From Palsa-504 sp963808315 (GTDB taxonomy: Bacteria > Actinomycetota > Actinomycetes > Streptosporangiales > Streptosporangiaceae): 64,000 nt of DNA. The translations under genes and the position numbers were made by a program. The notes beneath the pieces are model-generated. The model saw only the letters and a program-made list of their open reading frames with translations, did not search any database and was not told the DNA's origin. The stretch is taken from NCBI GenBank assembly GCA_963808315.1, contig CAWEFK010000019.1, positions 62,001 through 126,000 of the forward strand, given 5' to 3'. Position 1 is the first letter of the stretch. Every line of letters starts with the position of its first letter. Below are positions 46,101 through 54,680 of this stretch, in pieces.

Positions 46101-46570
46101 GAACGGCTCGTACTGCCGGACCGGCTGGCCCTTGTTGTTGAACACGGTCCAGCCGCTGCCGATCCAGCGGTGCCTGACCTCGGGGCCGCCGTCTGTCACC
46201 GGCCCGGCGGCGGCCTGGCCCTTGCGCTGGATCTCCCGGCCGAAGCCGTCGGAGTAACTGAACTGGCGCTGGATCCTGGTTCGCGGCCCGGTCGCGAGAT
46301 CGCTGGCGTGCGTCTCGCGGGCCAGCACGGCCACGCCCGCGGGCCGCTCGCCTGCGCTGCGCCGGTAGGCGTCCAGGTCGTACAGGATCCGGGTGGTGGC
46401 GGGGCCGAGGAGCTCATGCCCGAGGCCGAACGGCTCCGCGAAGTATTCCTCCACCGCCGTGACCGGCAGGTCAGGGTCGAAGCCGTCGAGGCTGTCGCCG
46501 AGCCGCTCCTCGGGTTTGCCCATCACGGCCGTGCCGCACACCTGGCCGAGCGCGTCGAACGCAGCCGCTG
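43140..46570 (-). CDS. RHS-repeat (TcC) portion of the TcB-TcC fusion, with hypervariable toxin region
   Basis: Numerous YD repeats (for example RTEYDALRRPVRVYV, SYDALNRPVTTTTPDGSVL, LRYTYDAVGNPTQV, RYAYDEVGNLRLV) build the RHS shell. The conserved RHS core is PKRYRFTGCERDPETGLSYH, RYYAPWLGRWTSADPAGLAD, then SPYEYVGANPLRRVDPGGRE, after which the sequence is variable. The variable part has MWDWWGGQGTVDAGHVGKPQ and GVVAPQPSSENRALG. The DxGH...QP...NR order is like HNH/endonuclease VII-type toxins. It reads in a different frame from TcB upstream (shift near 46565) and from the tail (shift near 43150). In Tc toxins the RHS shell encloses the effector and releases it into the TcA channel. Confidence 0.82.
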
Positions 46571-49500
46571 GCCCGGTTCCGGTTCGCGTCGCTCACCAGG
46601 CGCGGCGCCAGCACCCGGTAGTCGTTGCCGTCCACGGTCAGCTCACCGGCCTGATCACGCTCACCGGCGGTGACGAGGTTGCCGAGCGGGTCGCGCGTCT
46701 GCCTGACCAGCAGGTCGTAGCCGTCGTAGCTGATCGTGGAGGCGTTGCCGAACGGGTCGGTGAGCCGTTGCGGCCGGAAGAAATGCCGCCGGGCGTAGTC
46801 CAGTTCGGCGGCCGGATCGTCGTCGTGACCGGGGGAGTAGAAGACCCGGCCCGACGGCAGCCGCCACGTGGTGCCCTCGCGGAGGAAGCCGGCGGCCCGG
46901 AGCATCCTGGCGTCGACCCGGCCGCCGTACAGCTCGGTCACCAAGCTGTCGGTGAAGGCCTGGCGGTAGCTGCGGTACGGAAGTGCGAGCGGCTCGAGGA
47001 CGCCGGGCGGCAACGCCCCGGACAGGTCGTCGCGCCGGTACCGTACCGAGGTGTGGCCGATCAGTCGCCGCGCGGGCGAAGGCCGCCGGTCCTGGCCGGC
47101 GTCCCAGTCCTGGAACGGCAGCTCGGCGGTGACGTCGGCCAGCGCGTCGCGCAGCTCGGCGAAGCCGAACCGCCGCCCGGCCGGGCTGATCCCGACCACC
47201 TCGAAGGTCCGGGTCTGCGCGGGCATGGGGGTGCGGTACGCATCGGGCCGGTCGACCGCGTTGGTGTAGCCGCTTTCGGTGTAGGTCAACCGCAACCGGG
47301 CCTGCTCCGCCTGGTGTTCGGGGGCCAGGGCCGGGTCGGGGTATTGGCGGCCATACCCGGCCGAGGCCGAGCGCAGGGGGTTCCCGTAGTCGTCGGCGGC
47401 CAGCACCAGGTCGTGGGTGACCCGCGGGTCGGCTCGCCATCGGTCGTTCACCGGGTAAAGCACGCGTTCGTAGTGGGCGGTAACCGTCTCTCTGGCGTGG
47501 GTGAGGAAGACCGCGTGGTAGTTCTGCGGCCCGTCGGGCCGCGGCTGGAGCGCGGGCTGGAGCAGTTCAATCGTGTAGTTGTGCTCGGAGACCGCGTAGG
47601 GCCGGTCCTGGGCTTCGCTGCCGTCCAGCGCGTAGATTTCCTCGCGCAGCGGCGCGCCCTTCAGGGCCCGGCAGGCCTCGCGGGCCTCGGTCGGCGACAG
47701 CCGCCACGGCCGGGGCGGCTCTCCCGGCCGCCGGAGCGTGTCCGGCAGCGGCGTGTCCGGCAGCTGGGGGCCCTCGCCGCCCGGCGGGTGGTAGTACTCG
47801 CGGGCGTACTGCCTGGTGACCCGTTCTTCGTCGGGGAACACGCCGGTGTGCAGCCAGGTCCGGGTGAGCACGGGCGGCAGGTCGGTGGTCCGGTCCAGGT
47901 TCGCGTAGCGGCCCGCGGCGGCCCCGAGCACGGCCAGGTCCTCGGTGTCCCAGTGCTCGACCATGCCGAAGCCGCGGAACTCGCGTTCGTAGCCGTCGTA
48001 GTAGCCGTGGTGGTAGGCGTACCGGGTGGTGAACCGGTTCCGGTTGACCCGGTCGATCGTCTCGACGTGCTCGACGACGTGGACCGGGAACGGCAGCCGG
48101 GTGATCCACGGCCGCCCGGCCGCCTGATCGGCCAGGTAAAACTGGGTGGACGGGGCGTAGCTGATCACGGTCTCGGCGCCGAGGTTGTTGATCACGCCGG
48201 TGAGCAGGTACGGCTTGCCCGCGGTCATCAGGTCGACGTAACGGACCTGGCGTCCCGCCTCCCCCGGCAGCGGCGAGGACCAGACCAGGCACGCGGTGCC
48301 GTGGCCGAGCAGGTCGGCCACCATGACGTGGGCCAGGCTGTCCAGCCGGGGGAACGCCTGCGGCAGCGCGAGCGGGTCGCGGTAACCGTTGCCCGACTGG
48401 TTAAGGTACAGCCGCGTTCCGTCGGAATGAAGGTAGATGAGGTCCGCGCAGCCCGTGCCGTCGACGTCGGCCAGCCGGACCCGCCGCTGGTCGAAGTGGC
48501 CGGGCTGGTCCATTGGCGGGCTGCCGTCCATGGTCACCTTGGCGCCGAACCGACCGAAGCCGGTGTTGGGCCAGTAGCAGACCTCGCCGTTGCGCACCCG
48601 GACCAGGTCGGACAGGCCGTCGCCGGACATGTCCGCCAGGTAGATCGTCTGCTCCGGATCGGCGAGCATCACCCGCGGTCCTGACTCCTCGCTCCACGGG
48701 TCGGCGGAGAAGACCCGGCGCCCATCGCCGAAGCCGTCCAGGCCGAGGGACGGGTACCAGGTGAACGCGTCGTCGCCGGTGATCAGCACGTCGGCCAGGC
48801 CGTCTCCGTCCAGGTCCACCATGCGCAGGTCAGGGTCGTCCCAAGCGATGTTCGGGCCGGACAGGAACGGGCGGAACGGTTGCCAGCCGTCGTCGTCGGT
48901 GCGCCGGTAGTAGCCAGGCACCGGGCCGCCGAGCTCGGCCACGTCCAGGTGCCCGTCGCCGGCCAGGTCGAGCAGCTGCGGCCGAGCCTGCCCCCCGGCC
49001 GCCGCGGGCTGGGTGGCGAGCGCCCGCGGTGGCGCGAACCGGCCGCCGCCGAGGTTGCGCTGGTAGTACCAGGCGCCGCCCGGCCGGGCCAGGACGCCGG
49101 ACAGGCCCTCTCCGTCCAGGTCGACCCACTGGTAGGCGGGGCCGTCGAACCCGGCGGGCAGGTCCGCCAGCGTCTGCGGGCTCAGGTCGCGCACCTCGGT
49201 GCCGAGCACGTCCGGGCCGTAGCGCAGGTCGAGCGGCGGCAGCGACGCACGGTGGTAACCGCCGTCCCGGCGCCGGTACCCGGTGCGGGTCACCGAGGCC
49301 ACGGTCGTCATGCCGGCGCCGCCGGTGCTGGCGTAGGTCAGGTCGGTGGAGGACACCAGGCAGTCCGGGCCGACACCCGGCTCGTCCGGGAAGTGGTGGA
49401 ACATGAGCACCCGGTGGCACCGGCGGTAGGTTCGCACCTCGAAGCCGGGGCGGTAGGTGGAGAACGGGTCGCTGCGCACCGGCCAGGCCCGGTCCGGCTC

Positions 49501-50439
49501 GGGCCCGGGGTCCTGCTCATGGTGATCGCCGTAGTCCAGGACGACCTCGAACAGCCACCCGCCACCCTGATCATGAGCCGAACGGCCCATGCCGATCCCC
49601 GGCCGCCAAGGTTCACGGTTGCCGTAGCGGATGCGCTTGAGATACCGGTTCGCCGACCGGGACCGCGCGGTGCGGTTCTGTTCGTTCGGCCGCGCCTGGT
49701 CGACTCCCGTGCTGTCCTCGGCGGCGTAATCGTAGCTCGCGGCGTTGCCGGCCTGGTCGTAGGTCGCGCTGATCAGCCAGCTGAACGTGCGCGACGGGTC
49801 GTCGGGGTCGGCGACCCGGCTGGCCGCGGTCGCGCCGTAGATCGTGCTGACGTTGGCACTGGTGATCGTGCGCCAGTGCGTCTCGCCGGTATCCAGGTCG
49901 CGCCAGCGTTCGATCCGCGCGAACAGGCCCTCGATCCGGGGCCGGTATCCCTGGACCAGGTAGCGGCGGCCGTCTTCGGCCCGCCGGGCGGGCGCCTGCT
50001 CCCACCGGCCGTCCCGCTCGGTGCGGATCGGGACCAGGTCCTCGGCGCCGGCCAGGACGAACGTGTCGACGTCGGGGTCATCGACGTAGCGGGGGAGTCC
50101 CTTATCGGTCTTGCGGGTGATGGCCGGGATCGACATCCGCCAGCCCAGGCCGAACGGTCCGTTGCCTGACCCTGAGTCATAACTGAGGCTGAGCGACGGG
50201 CCGAAGCCGGCCCGCCCGGGGCTCGTGGCGACCGGGATGGTCAGGCTGCTGGTGCCGGTCGCCGCGCTGACCGAGAACTTCTCCCCGATGTCCCTGATGG
50301 CGCCACCGCCCTTGGGCAGCGACACCGACGGTGCCGCGGGCGGCCCGCCCTCGGCAGGCTGCCACCCGCCCGCCTGCCCCGCGGCACCAGGCGTGGCGGG
50401 GCTAGCGGTCGGCGGTACCGCGGAATCGGCGGGGAGCAT
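46471..50439 (-). CDS. TcB portion (SpvB / TcdB-mid domains) of the TcB-TcC fusion
   Basis: Starts at ATG 50439, 3 bp after the TcA stop. SpvB domain: SLPKGGGAIRDIGEKFSVSA, GTSSLTIPVATSPGRAGFGP, SLSYDSGSGNGPFGLGWRMS. FG-GAP-like repeats form the beta-propeller that docks TcA (DGEGLSGVLARPGGAWYYQ, DLDGDGLADVLITGDDAFTW, DMSGDGLSDLVRVRNGEVCY). The TcdB middle domains follow (TTRYAYHHGYYDGYEREFRG). Family similarity stops in this frame at NDYRVLAPRLVSDANRNRA. The expected continuation, AFDALGQVCGTAVMGK, is in the next frame. TcB and TcC are thus one gene of about 2,600 codons with a shift near 46565. Confidence 0.88.
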   Translation of the reverse strand: MLPADSAVPPTASPATPGAAGQAGGWQPAEGGPPAAPSVSLPKGGGAIRDIGEKFSVSAATGTSSLTIPVATSPGRAGFGPSLSLSYDSGSGNGPFGLGWRMSIPAITRKTDKGLPRYVDDPDVDTFVLAGAEDLVPIRTERDGRWEQAPARRAEDGRRYLVQGYRPRIEGLFARIERWRDLDTGETHWRTITSANVSTIYGATAASRVADPDDPSRTFSWLISATYDQAGNAASYDYAAEDSTGVDQARPNEQNRTARSRSANRYLKRIRYGNREPWRPGIGMGRSAHDQGGGWLFEVVLDYGDHHEQDPGPEPDRAWPVRSDPFSTYRPGFEVRTYRRCHRVLMFHHFPDEPGVGPDCLVSSTDLTYASTGGAGMTTVASVTRTGYRRRDGGYHRASLPPLDLRYGPDVLGTEVRDLSPQTLADLPAGFDGPAYQWVDLDGEGLSGVLARPGGAWYYQRNLGGGRFAPPRALATQPAAAGGQARPQLLDLAGDGHLDVAELGGPVPGYYRRTDDDGWQPFRPFLSGPNIAWDDPDLRMVDLDGDGLADVLITGDDAFTWYPSLGLDGFGDGRRVFSADPWSEESGPRVMLADPEQTIYLADMSGDGLSDLVRVRNGEVCYWPNTGFGRFGAKVTMDGSPPMDQPGHFDQRRVRLADVDGTGCADLIYLHSDGTRLYLNQSGNGYRDPLALPQAFPRLDSLAHVMVADLLGHGTACLVWSSPLPGEAGRQVRYVDLMTAGKPYLLTGVINNLGAETVISYAPSTQFYLADQAAGRPWITRLPFPVHVVEHVETIDRVNRNRFTTRYAYHHGYYDGYEREFRGFGMVEHWDTEDLAVLGAAAGRYANLDRTTDLPPVLTRTWLHTGVFPDEERVTRQYAREYYHPPGGEGPQLPDTPLPDTLRRPGEPPRPWRLSPTEAREACRALKGAPLREEIYALDGSEAQDRPYAVSEHNYTIELLQPALQPRPDGPQNYHAVFLTHARETVTAHYERVLYPVNDRWRADPRVTHDLVLAADDYGNPLRSASAGYGRQYPDPALAPEHQAEQARLRLTYTESGYTNAVDRPDAYRTPMPAQTRTFEVVGISPAGRRFGFAELRDALADVTAELPFQDWDAGQDRRPSPARRLIGHTSVRYRRDDLSGALPPGVLEPLALPYRSYRQAFTDSLVTELYGGRVDARMLRAAGFLREGTTWRLPSGRVFYSPGHDDDPAAELDYARRHFFRPQRLTDPFGNASTISYDGYDLLVRQTRDPLGNLVTAGERDQAGELTVDGNDYRVLAPRLVSDANRNRASGCVRRARPGVRHGRDGQTRGAARRQPRRLRP

Positions 50440-50442
50440 CGC

Positions 50443-53035
50443 TCAGCCTTCCTGGTCCCCGTGGCGGCAGCAGCCGTCCCCCCGCGGCACCCCGCACCGC
50501 GGCCAGCAGTCCGCCTGGTAGCGGGCGATGACGTAAGCGCCGCAGATCTCGCCGACCGCGTCGCCGAAGGCGAACGTGCACCGGGCGGTGCCGGCTCCGA
50601 GCGGGCCGAGCGGACGTTCCAGGTCGACGGAGCCGACGAAGCAGCCGGCCAGCGCTCCGGAGGCGACGCACTCGACGTCGATCACACCGTCGGCCTCCTC
50701 CCCGTCGCGCCAGAAGCGGACGAGATGGTGGCGGCCGGGCTCGGCGCCGGGCGCCGCGAACGCCAGCACAAGCCGGTCGATCCAGCGCACCCGACGCTCG
50801 GGCACGAACGGGAACATCCGCGGCCCGAAGCCGAGGCGCAGCCTGCGTCCGTACCAGTCGCCGCGATAGTGCTCCCGGTCCTCCTGGCGGTGCTGCCGCG
50901 GGTCGTCATCGCGGTCGTGGTCTCGGTCCTCCTGGCGGTGCTGCCGCGGGTCGTCATCGCGGTCGTGCCGCGGGTCGTCGCGCCGCCGGAGCCCCGGCCA
51001 GCTGTCGGGGAACTCGTGCCGCACGTCGAACAGGCGCAGGCCGTCGCCCGGGAGGCGGCCGCACGCGGCCGCGGTCGCCGCGGCGCGAAGCCGGCTGCCG
51101 CCTTCCCGCGCGGTGTAGCTGACGCGCATGATCACGTCGGTGAGGGTGTCGAAGTCGAACTGGTTGTTCTCCGGTGGCAGCTCGATCCGCCAGTGCGCGA
51201 CGGCGCCGGCGAACTCGAACGGGAGGTAACGCTCGTCCCGGAGGCTGAGCTCGAACAGGCCGGAATCATTGGTCCCGGTGGAGGTGGCGATGGCGTCGGC
51301 GGCGGTGAACGACCGGACGATCCGCGGGTCGCCCGGCCGCGGGCGGTAGCGGTCGGCCTCGGCCTCGCGCTCGCGCTGCCCGTCGCCGTCGGGGCATGAG
51401 CAGCGGTCGTCATCGTCGCAGCAGCACCGGACGACCTCGCCGCTGAGCCACGGCTGCGTGCGGGTCGTCGAGCTGACCAGCGTCAGGCGGCAGTGCACAC
51501 CGGTGTAGGGGCCGGTGACGCACGGGATCGTCAGCGCGACGGTCTTGATCTGGCGCAGGTACTGGCCGGGGTAGTCGACGTCGAACATCCACTCGGGTAG
51601 CCGCAGCTCGCAGCGGCCGGTGAGCTTGAGGGCCAGGAACGCGAGCGGGAAGTCGCGTTGCAGCGAGATGTTCTTGGTCAGCTCGTACTCGCGGCGGTTG
51701 CAGTCGCGGTAGGCACGTTCCATTCGCCGCAGGTCGATGGCGAGCCGGTCGCCGGCCAGCAGGCCCTGGTGCAGGTTGTCCCAGGGCGCGCCCTCGATGA
51801 ACCGCTCGTCGGTCCGGCCGCGCTCGAGGTTGAAGGCGCGTTCGGCCTGCCGCGCGGCCGCGAGCGCCAGCTCGTAGGCCTCCCGGTACAGCACCGAGGT
51901 CCGGCGCTGGAGGAACAGGTAGAGCGCGTGGCTGGTGAACTTGCTGCGCAGGAAATCGTCGATCTCGGCCGCCTGCTCGATGGCGCGCTGCTGGTTGTTG
52001 AGCTCGCGCAGGGCGCTGTCCGCCCGCCGCTCGGCGCCGAGGATCTCCCGGGTCAGCCGCTCCACCTCGAAGGTGAAGATGTCAATCTGGTGCTGCCACT
52101 CGACGAGCCGCCGGTCCCACCCGGCCTGGGTCAGGGCCAGCCCGGCTCGTGTCTGTGCGTCTTGGGCGAGGTACTCAAGCGCCTTGGCCGCCGCGGTGAA
52201 CGCGTCGGTGAAGCTGGTCCCGGTCATCGGGACGCGGATGAAGTTGTCCTGGCCCACGAACGTGTCAGGAATCGAGCTGCCGTCCTGGGCGACGAGCTCG
52301 AGTATCTGGGCGTTCACCTGCAGCCCCTCCGCGACCCCGGTCAGGTCCTGATAGAGCAGCTCGTTGCCGATCAGCCCGTTCTGGACCAGCGCGGTGTAGT
52401 AGGCGACCTGGTTCTGCGCGCTCAGCCTGGCCTGTTTGAGCGCCTGTACCTGCCAGTCGGCGTCGCGCCACTGATCCTTGCGGATCGCCAGCGTCAGCTG
52501 CTGGAGCTGGTGCTGCTGCGTCGAGCGCAGCGATTCGGAGAACTCGGCGTCGCCCTTCTCGTACGTGCCGAGCAGCGCGGCCCCCAGCCCGCGCACCTCG
52601 CTGGCGAGCTCGAGTGCCTTGGGTTGCAGGTAATCGAAGCGGTACGGGCTGACCAGCTGGCAGACCCCTGGCTCACAGCAGCCGCATTCCCCGCAGTGCC
52701 CGCCTGCGCCGCACTCGCAGTCGTCGTCGTGACGCCAGCGGGCCGGGTTGTCGCCCCAGAACGAGGCGCTCCCGCCGAGCTGGCCGCGGCGGTGGCGCCG
52801 GCGGTTCTCCCACTCGCGGATCAACCCGAAGCGGTCATCGATACGCAGGTAAAGCGCCATCAGCCGCGGGTTGAGCGGCGGCGGCAGCGGTGTGAACGAC
52901 CCGACGGTGGCCGGTGGCCCGGCGGGCGGTTCCACCAGGACGGTCACCGGCGTCGGGCCAAGCACGCGGCGGGCGGCGGCGTAGATCACCCGCGCCCGGG
53001 CGGCCGCCTCGGGCGAGCCGGCGGCGGCCGGCCGG
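50443..53035 (-). CDS. TcA, C-terminal segment (pore/TcB-binding region), part 3 of 3
   Basis: The frame with TcA similarity resumes near 53035. YLRIDDRFGLIREWENRR matches the linker that precedes the pore-forming domain. Long amphipathic helices follow (for example DADWQVQALKQARLSAQNQ and EYLAQDAQTRAGLALTQAGW) with coiled-coil character. The TcB-binding domain signature is YPGQYLRQIKTVALTIPCVT then GPYTGVHCRLTLVSSTTR. Odd features are cysteine-rich insertions (CECGAGGHCGECGCCEPGVC and VVRCCCDDDDRCSC), a charged repeat insertion (50876-50967) and the Cys-containing C-terminal tail. The stop TGA is at 50443-50445. Confidence 0.82.
50876..50967 (-). repeat. 48-bp-period direct repeat in the TcA gene
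   Basis: Two identical 44-bp blocks (50876-50919 and 50924-50967), offset by 48 bp, encode RDDDPRQHRQEDRxH-type charged sequence twice. It interrupts the TcB-binding region of TcA and is probably a surface loop. Confidence 0.85.
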
Positions 53036-54680
53036 CGTCGGAGTGGGCGGCCATGACCGAGTCGCCCCAGCACACCAGCGTCTCCAGCACGTCGAGCAGG
53101 ACCGAGCGGCGTCGTGCCCGGTCGGCCGGGGGTGGCGAGGCGCCCCACTCGTTGTCGGCGTCGAATGGGTTGTAGTAGCGCTCGTACCAGCGCACGGCGT
53201 CTTCGAACTGGCAGTGGCCGCGCAGCGCGCCCGCGATGGCGGTGGCGGGCGCATACCGCGACAGCGGCATCAGCGATTCGCCGGGCGTCCCGTAGACGAA
53301 GAACGGATAGGCGCTCAGCCCGCCGAACTGGTCGGGAGCCCCGCCGCCCCCCGGCGGCTGCAGGACCGGCGCGTTCGGCGTGACGACGAGCGGGAGCAGC
53401 GTGGCGTCGTCTACGGCGAGGTCGTAGCGCCAGCCGGTCGCCGCCGTCCACCCGGTGCAGGGCGGCTCCCACTGGTACCCGCTGTCGCCCTCGAAGGCGG
53501 GCACGATGCCGCCGTCGACCGCGAACACCAGCGAGTCGGCCAAGCGGCCTTCCAGCTCCAGCGTGGGCGGAGCGGGCTTGACCGGCGGGGCGGCCAGGGC
53601 GACGCCCTGGCCGGAGCGGCGCAGCTGGCCGAACTCCCCGTTGTGCACCCGGCACCAGTGCAGGTGCACCATCGGCTCCGGGGCCCAGTCAAGCAACGCC
53701 GGGAATGTCGCCGGGTCCTCCCACTGGGACAGCCCGCTCGCGTTGGTCAGGTCCGCTTGCTGGGCCGCGGGCGTGTCGTAGTCGCCGGCCTGGGCCAGCC
53801 AGAAATAGTACTCATCGACACGAGGCGGGTGGACCGTGCCGCACCGGCCGCAGCAGTCCGCCTCGGGCCCGGCCGGGTCCGGCCGCGCGCTCCCGGCCAG
53901 CTCGCCGGCGGCGGCGACGCGCAGGAAGCGCACCCCAAGCTCGACCGCCGCCTCGATCCAGTAGGGCAGCCGCCCGTGGCGGTCGGGGGGCGGCGTGACC
54001 ACCACCGACGCCGCTCTCCGCCTGGTCGCCGGCTTGACCGTGCTCGGCACCTGCGTGCCCTGCCCGACGGGCTGAGGCGTCGTCTGCACCGCCGCCAGCC
54101 AGGCGGGACGCCCGGCGCGATCCGGGCGGCCGAGCAGGCCGAAGTTCTCGGTCGGGGCGGCGGCCCCGGCGACGGCGCCCGCCGGGCCCAGCGGTAGGTG
54201 CAGCGTCGACGGTTCGGCCGCCTGGAGCACCGTCAGGCCGGCGTGCGGCGCGGGGCGGCGGCCGTCCCAGTGCTGGATCCCGGCCGGCACCGGGATACTC
54301 AGCGACGCCCCGCGCAGCTCCTCCTCGAGCAGCCGGAACGCCTCGTGGCGGCGGGCGCGCTCGAGCTCCTCGCACTCGATGATGTCCTCGGGGTACAGCT
54401 CACGGCGCTTGCACGCCTGCCAGGTCCGGAACGTGGCGAACCGCTCCGGCCACAGCTCGCGGAAGGCGTGGCCGAGGTGCACTCCGGGCTCCAGGCGCAG
54501 GAGGGCGCGCTCCACGAACGCCTGCACGGCGGTGACCGCATCGTCGATGCGGGTGGTGCGCTCGCTCAGGCCGGCCGTGACGTCGATCAGCAGCAGGTCA
54601 CTGAGGTCCTCCGGGCTGCGGGCATAGGTCGCGGGCGGCCCGCCGGGCAGCTGGACGCGGTCGAAGCAGGCACAGGTAGG
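52986..54680 (-). CDS. TcA, middle segment, part 2 of 3
   Basis: Reads from about 54680 (FDRVQLPGGPPATYARSPED) to about 53020. TcA-like blocks include ATFRTWQACKRRELYPEDII, VDEYYFWLAQAGDYDTPA, GQLRRSGQGVALAAPP, and MPLSRYAPATAIAGALRGHC then FEDAVRWYERYYNPFDADNE. This last block is a strong family signature before the channel region. ADCCGRCGTVHPPRVDEYY includes a CCxxC cluster. Frame breaks lie at both ends (near 54670 and 53030). The sequence between the breaks and the nominal start at 54830 is out of frame and not coding. Confidence 0.8.
   Translation of the reverse strand, partial: PTCACFDRVQLPGGPPATYARSPEDLSDLLLIDVTAGLSERTTRIDDAVTAVQAFVERALLRLEPGVHLGHAFRELWPERFATFRTWQACKRRELYPEDIIECEELERARRHEAFRLLEEELRGASLSIPVPAGIQHWDGRRPAPHAGLTVLQAAEPSTLHLPLGPAGAVAGAAAPTENFGLLGRPDRAGRPAWLAAVQTTPQPVGQGTQVPSTVKPATRRRAASVVVTPPPDRHGRLPYWIEAAVELGVRFLRVAAAGELAGSARPDPAGPEADCCGRCGTVHPPRVDEYYFWLAQAGDYDTPAAQQADLTNASGLSQWEDPATFPALLDWAPEPMVHLHWCRVHNGEFGQLRRSGQGVALAAPPVKPAPPTLELEGRLADSLVFAVDGGIVPAFEGDSGYQWEPPCTGWTAATGWRYDLAVDDATLLPLVVTPNAPVLQPPGGGGAPDQFGGLSAYPFFVYGTPGESLMPLSRYAPATAIAGALRGHCQFEDAVRWYERYYNPFDADNEWGASPPPADRARRRSVLLDVLETLVCWGDSVMAAHSDAGRPPPARPRRPPGRG

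Noticed and set aside
46393..48684. Plus-strand open frame of 763 codons opposite the TcB gene
   Set aside because: Shadow frame caused by high GC3. It has no family motifs, and its minus-strand counterpart is an unmistakable TcB.
51658..53175. Plus-strand open frame of about 500 codons opposite TcA
   Set aside because: Low-complexity Val/Leu/Gly/Arg composition typical of antisense reading of GC-rich genes, with no recognisable domain.
43140..54680. Programmed ribosomal frameshifting in the Tc genes
   Set aside because: The break points differ in sequence, lack common slippery heptamers with downstream structures, and similar breaks occur in unrelated genes across the window.
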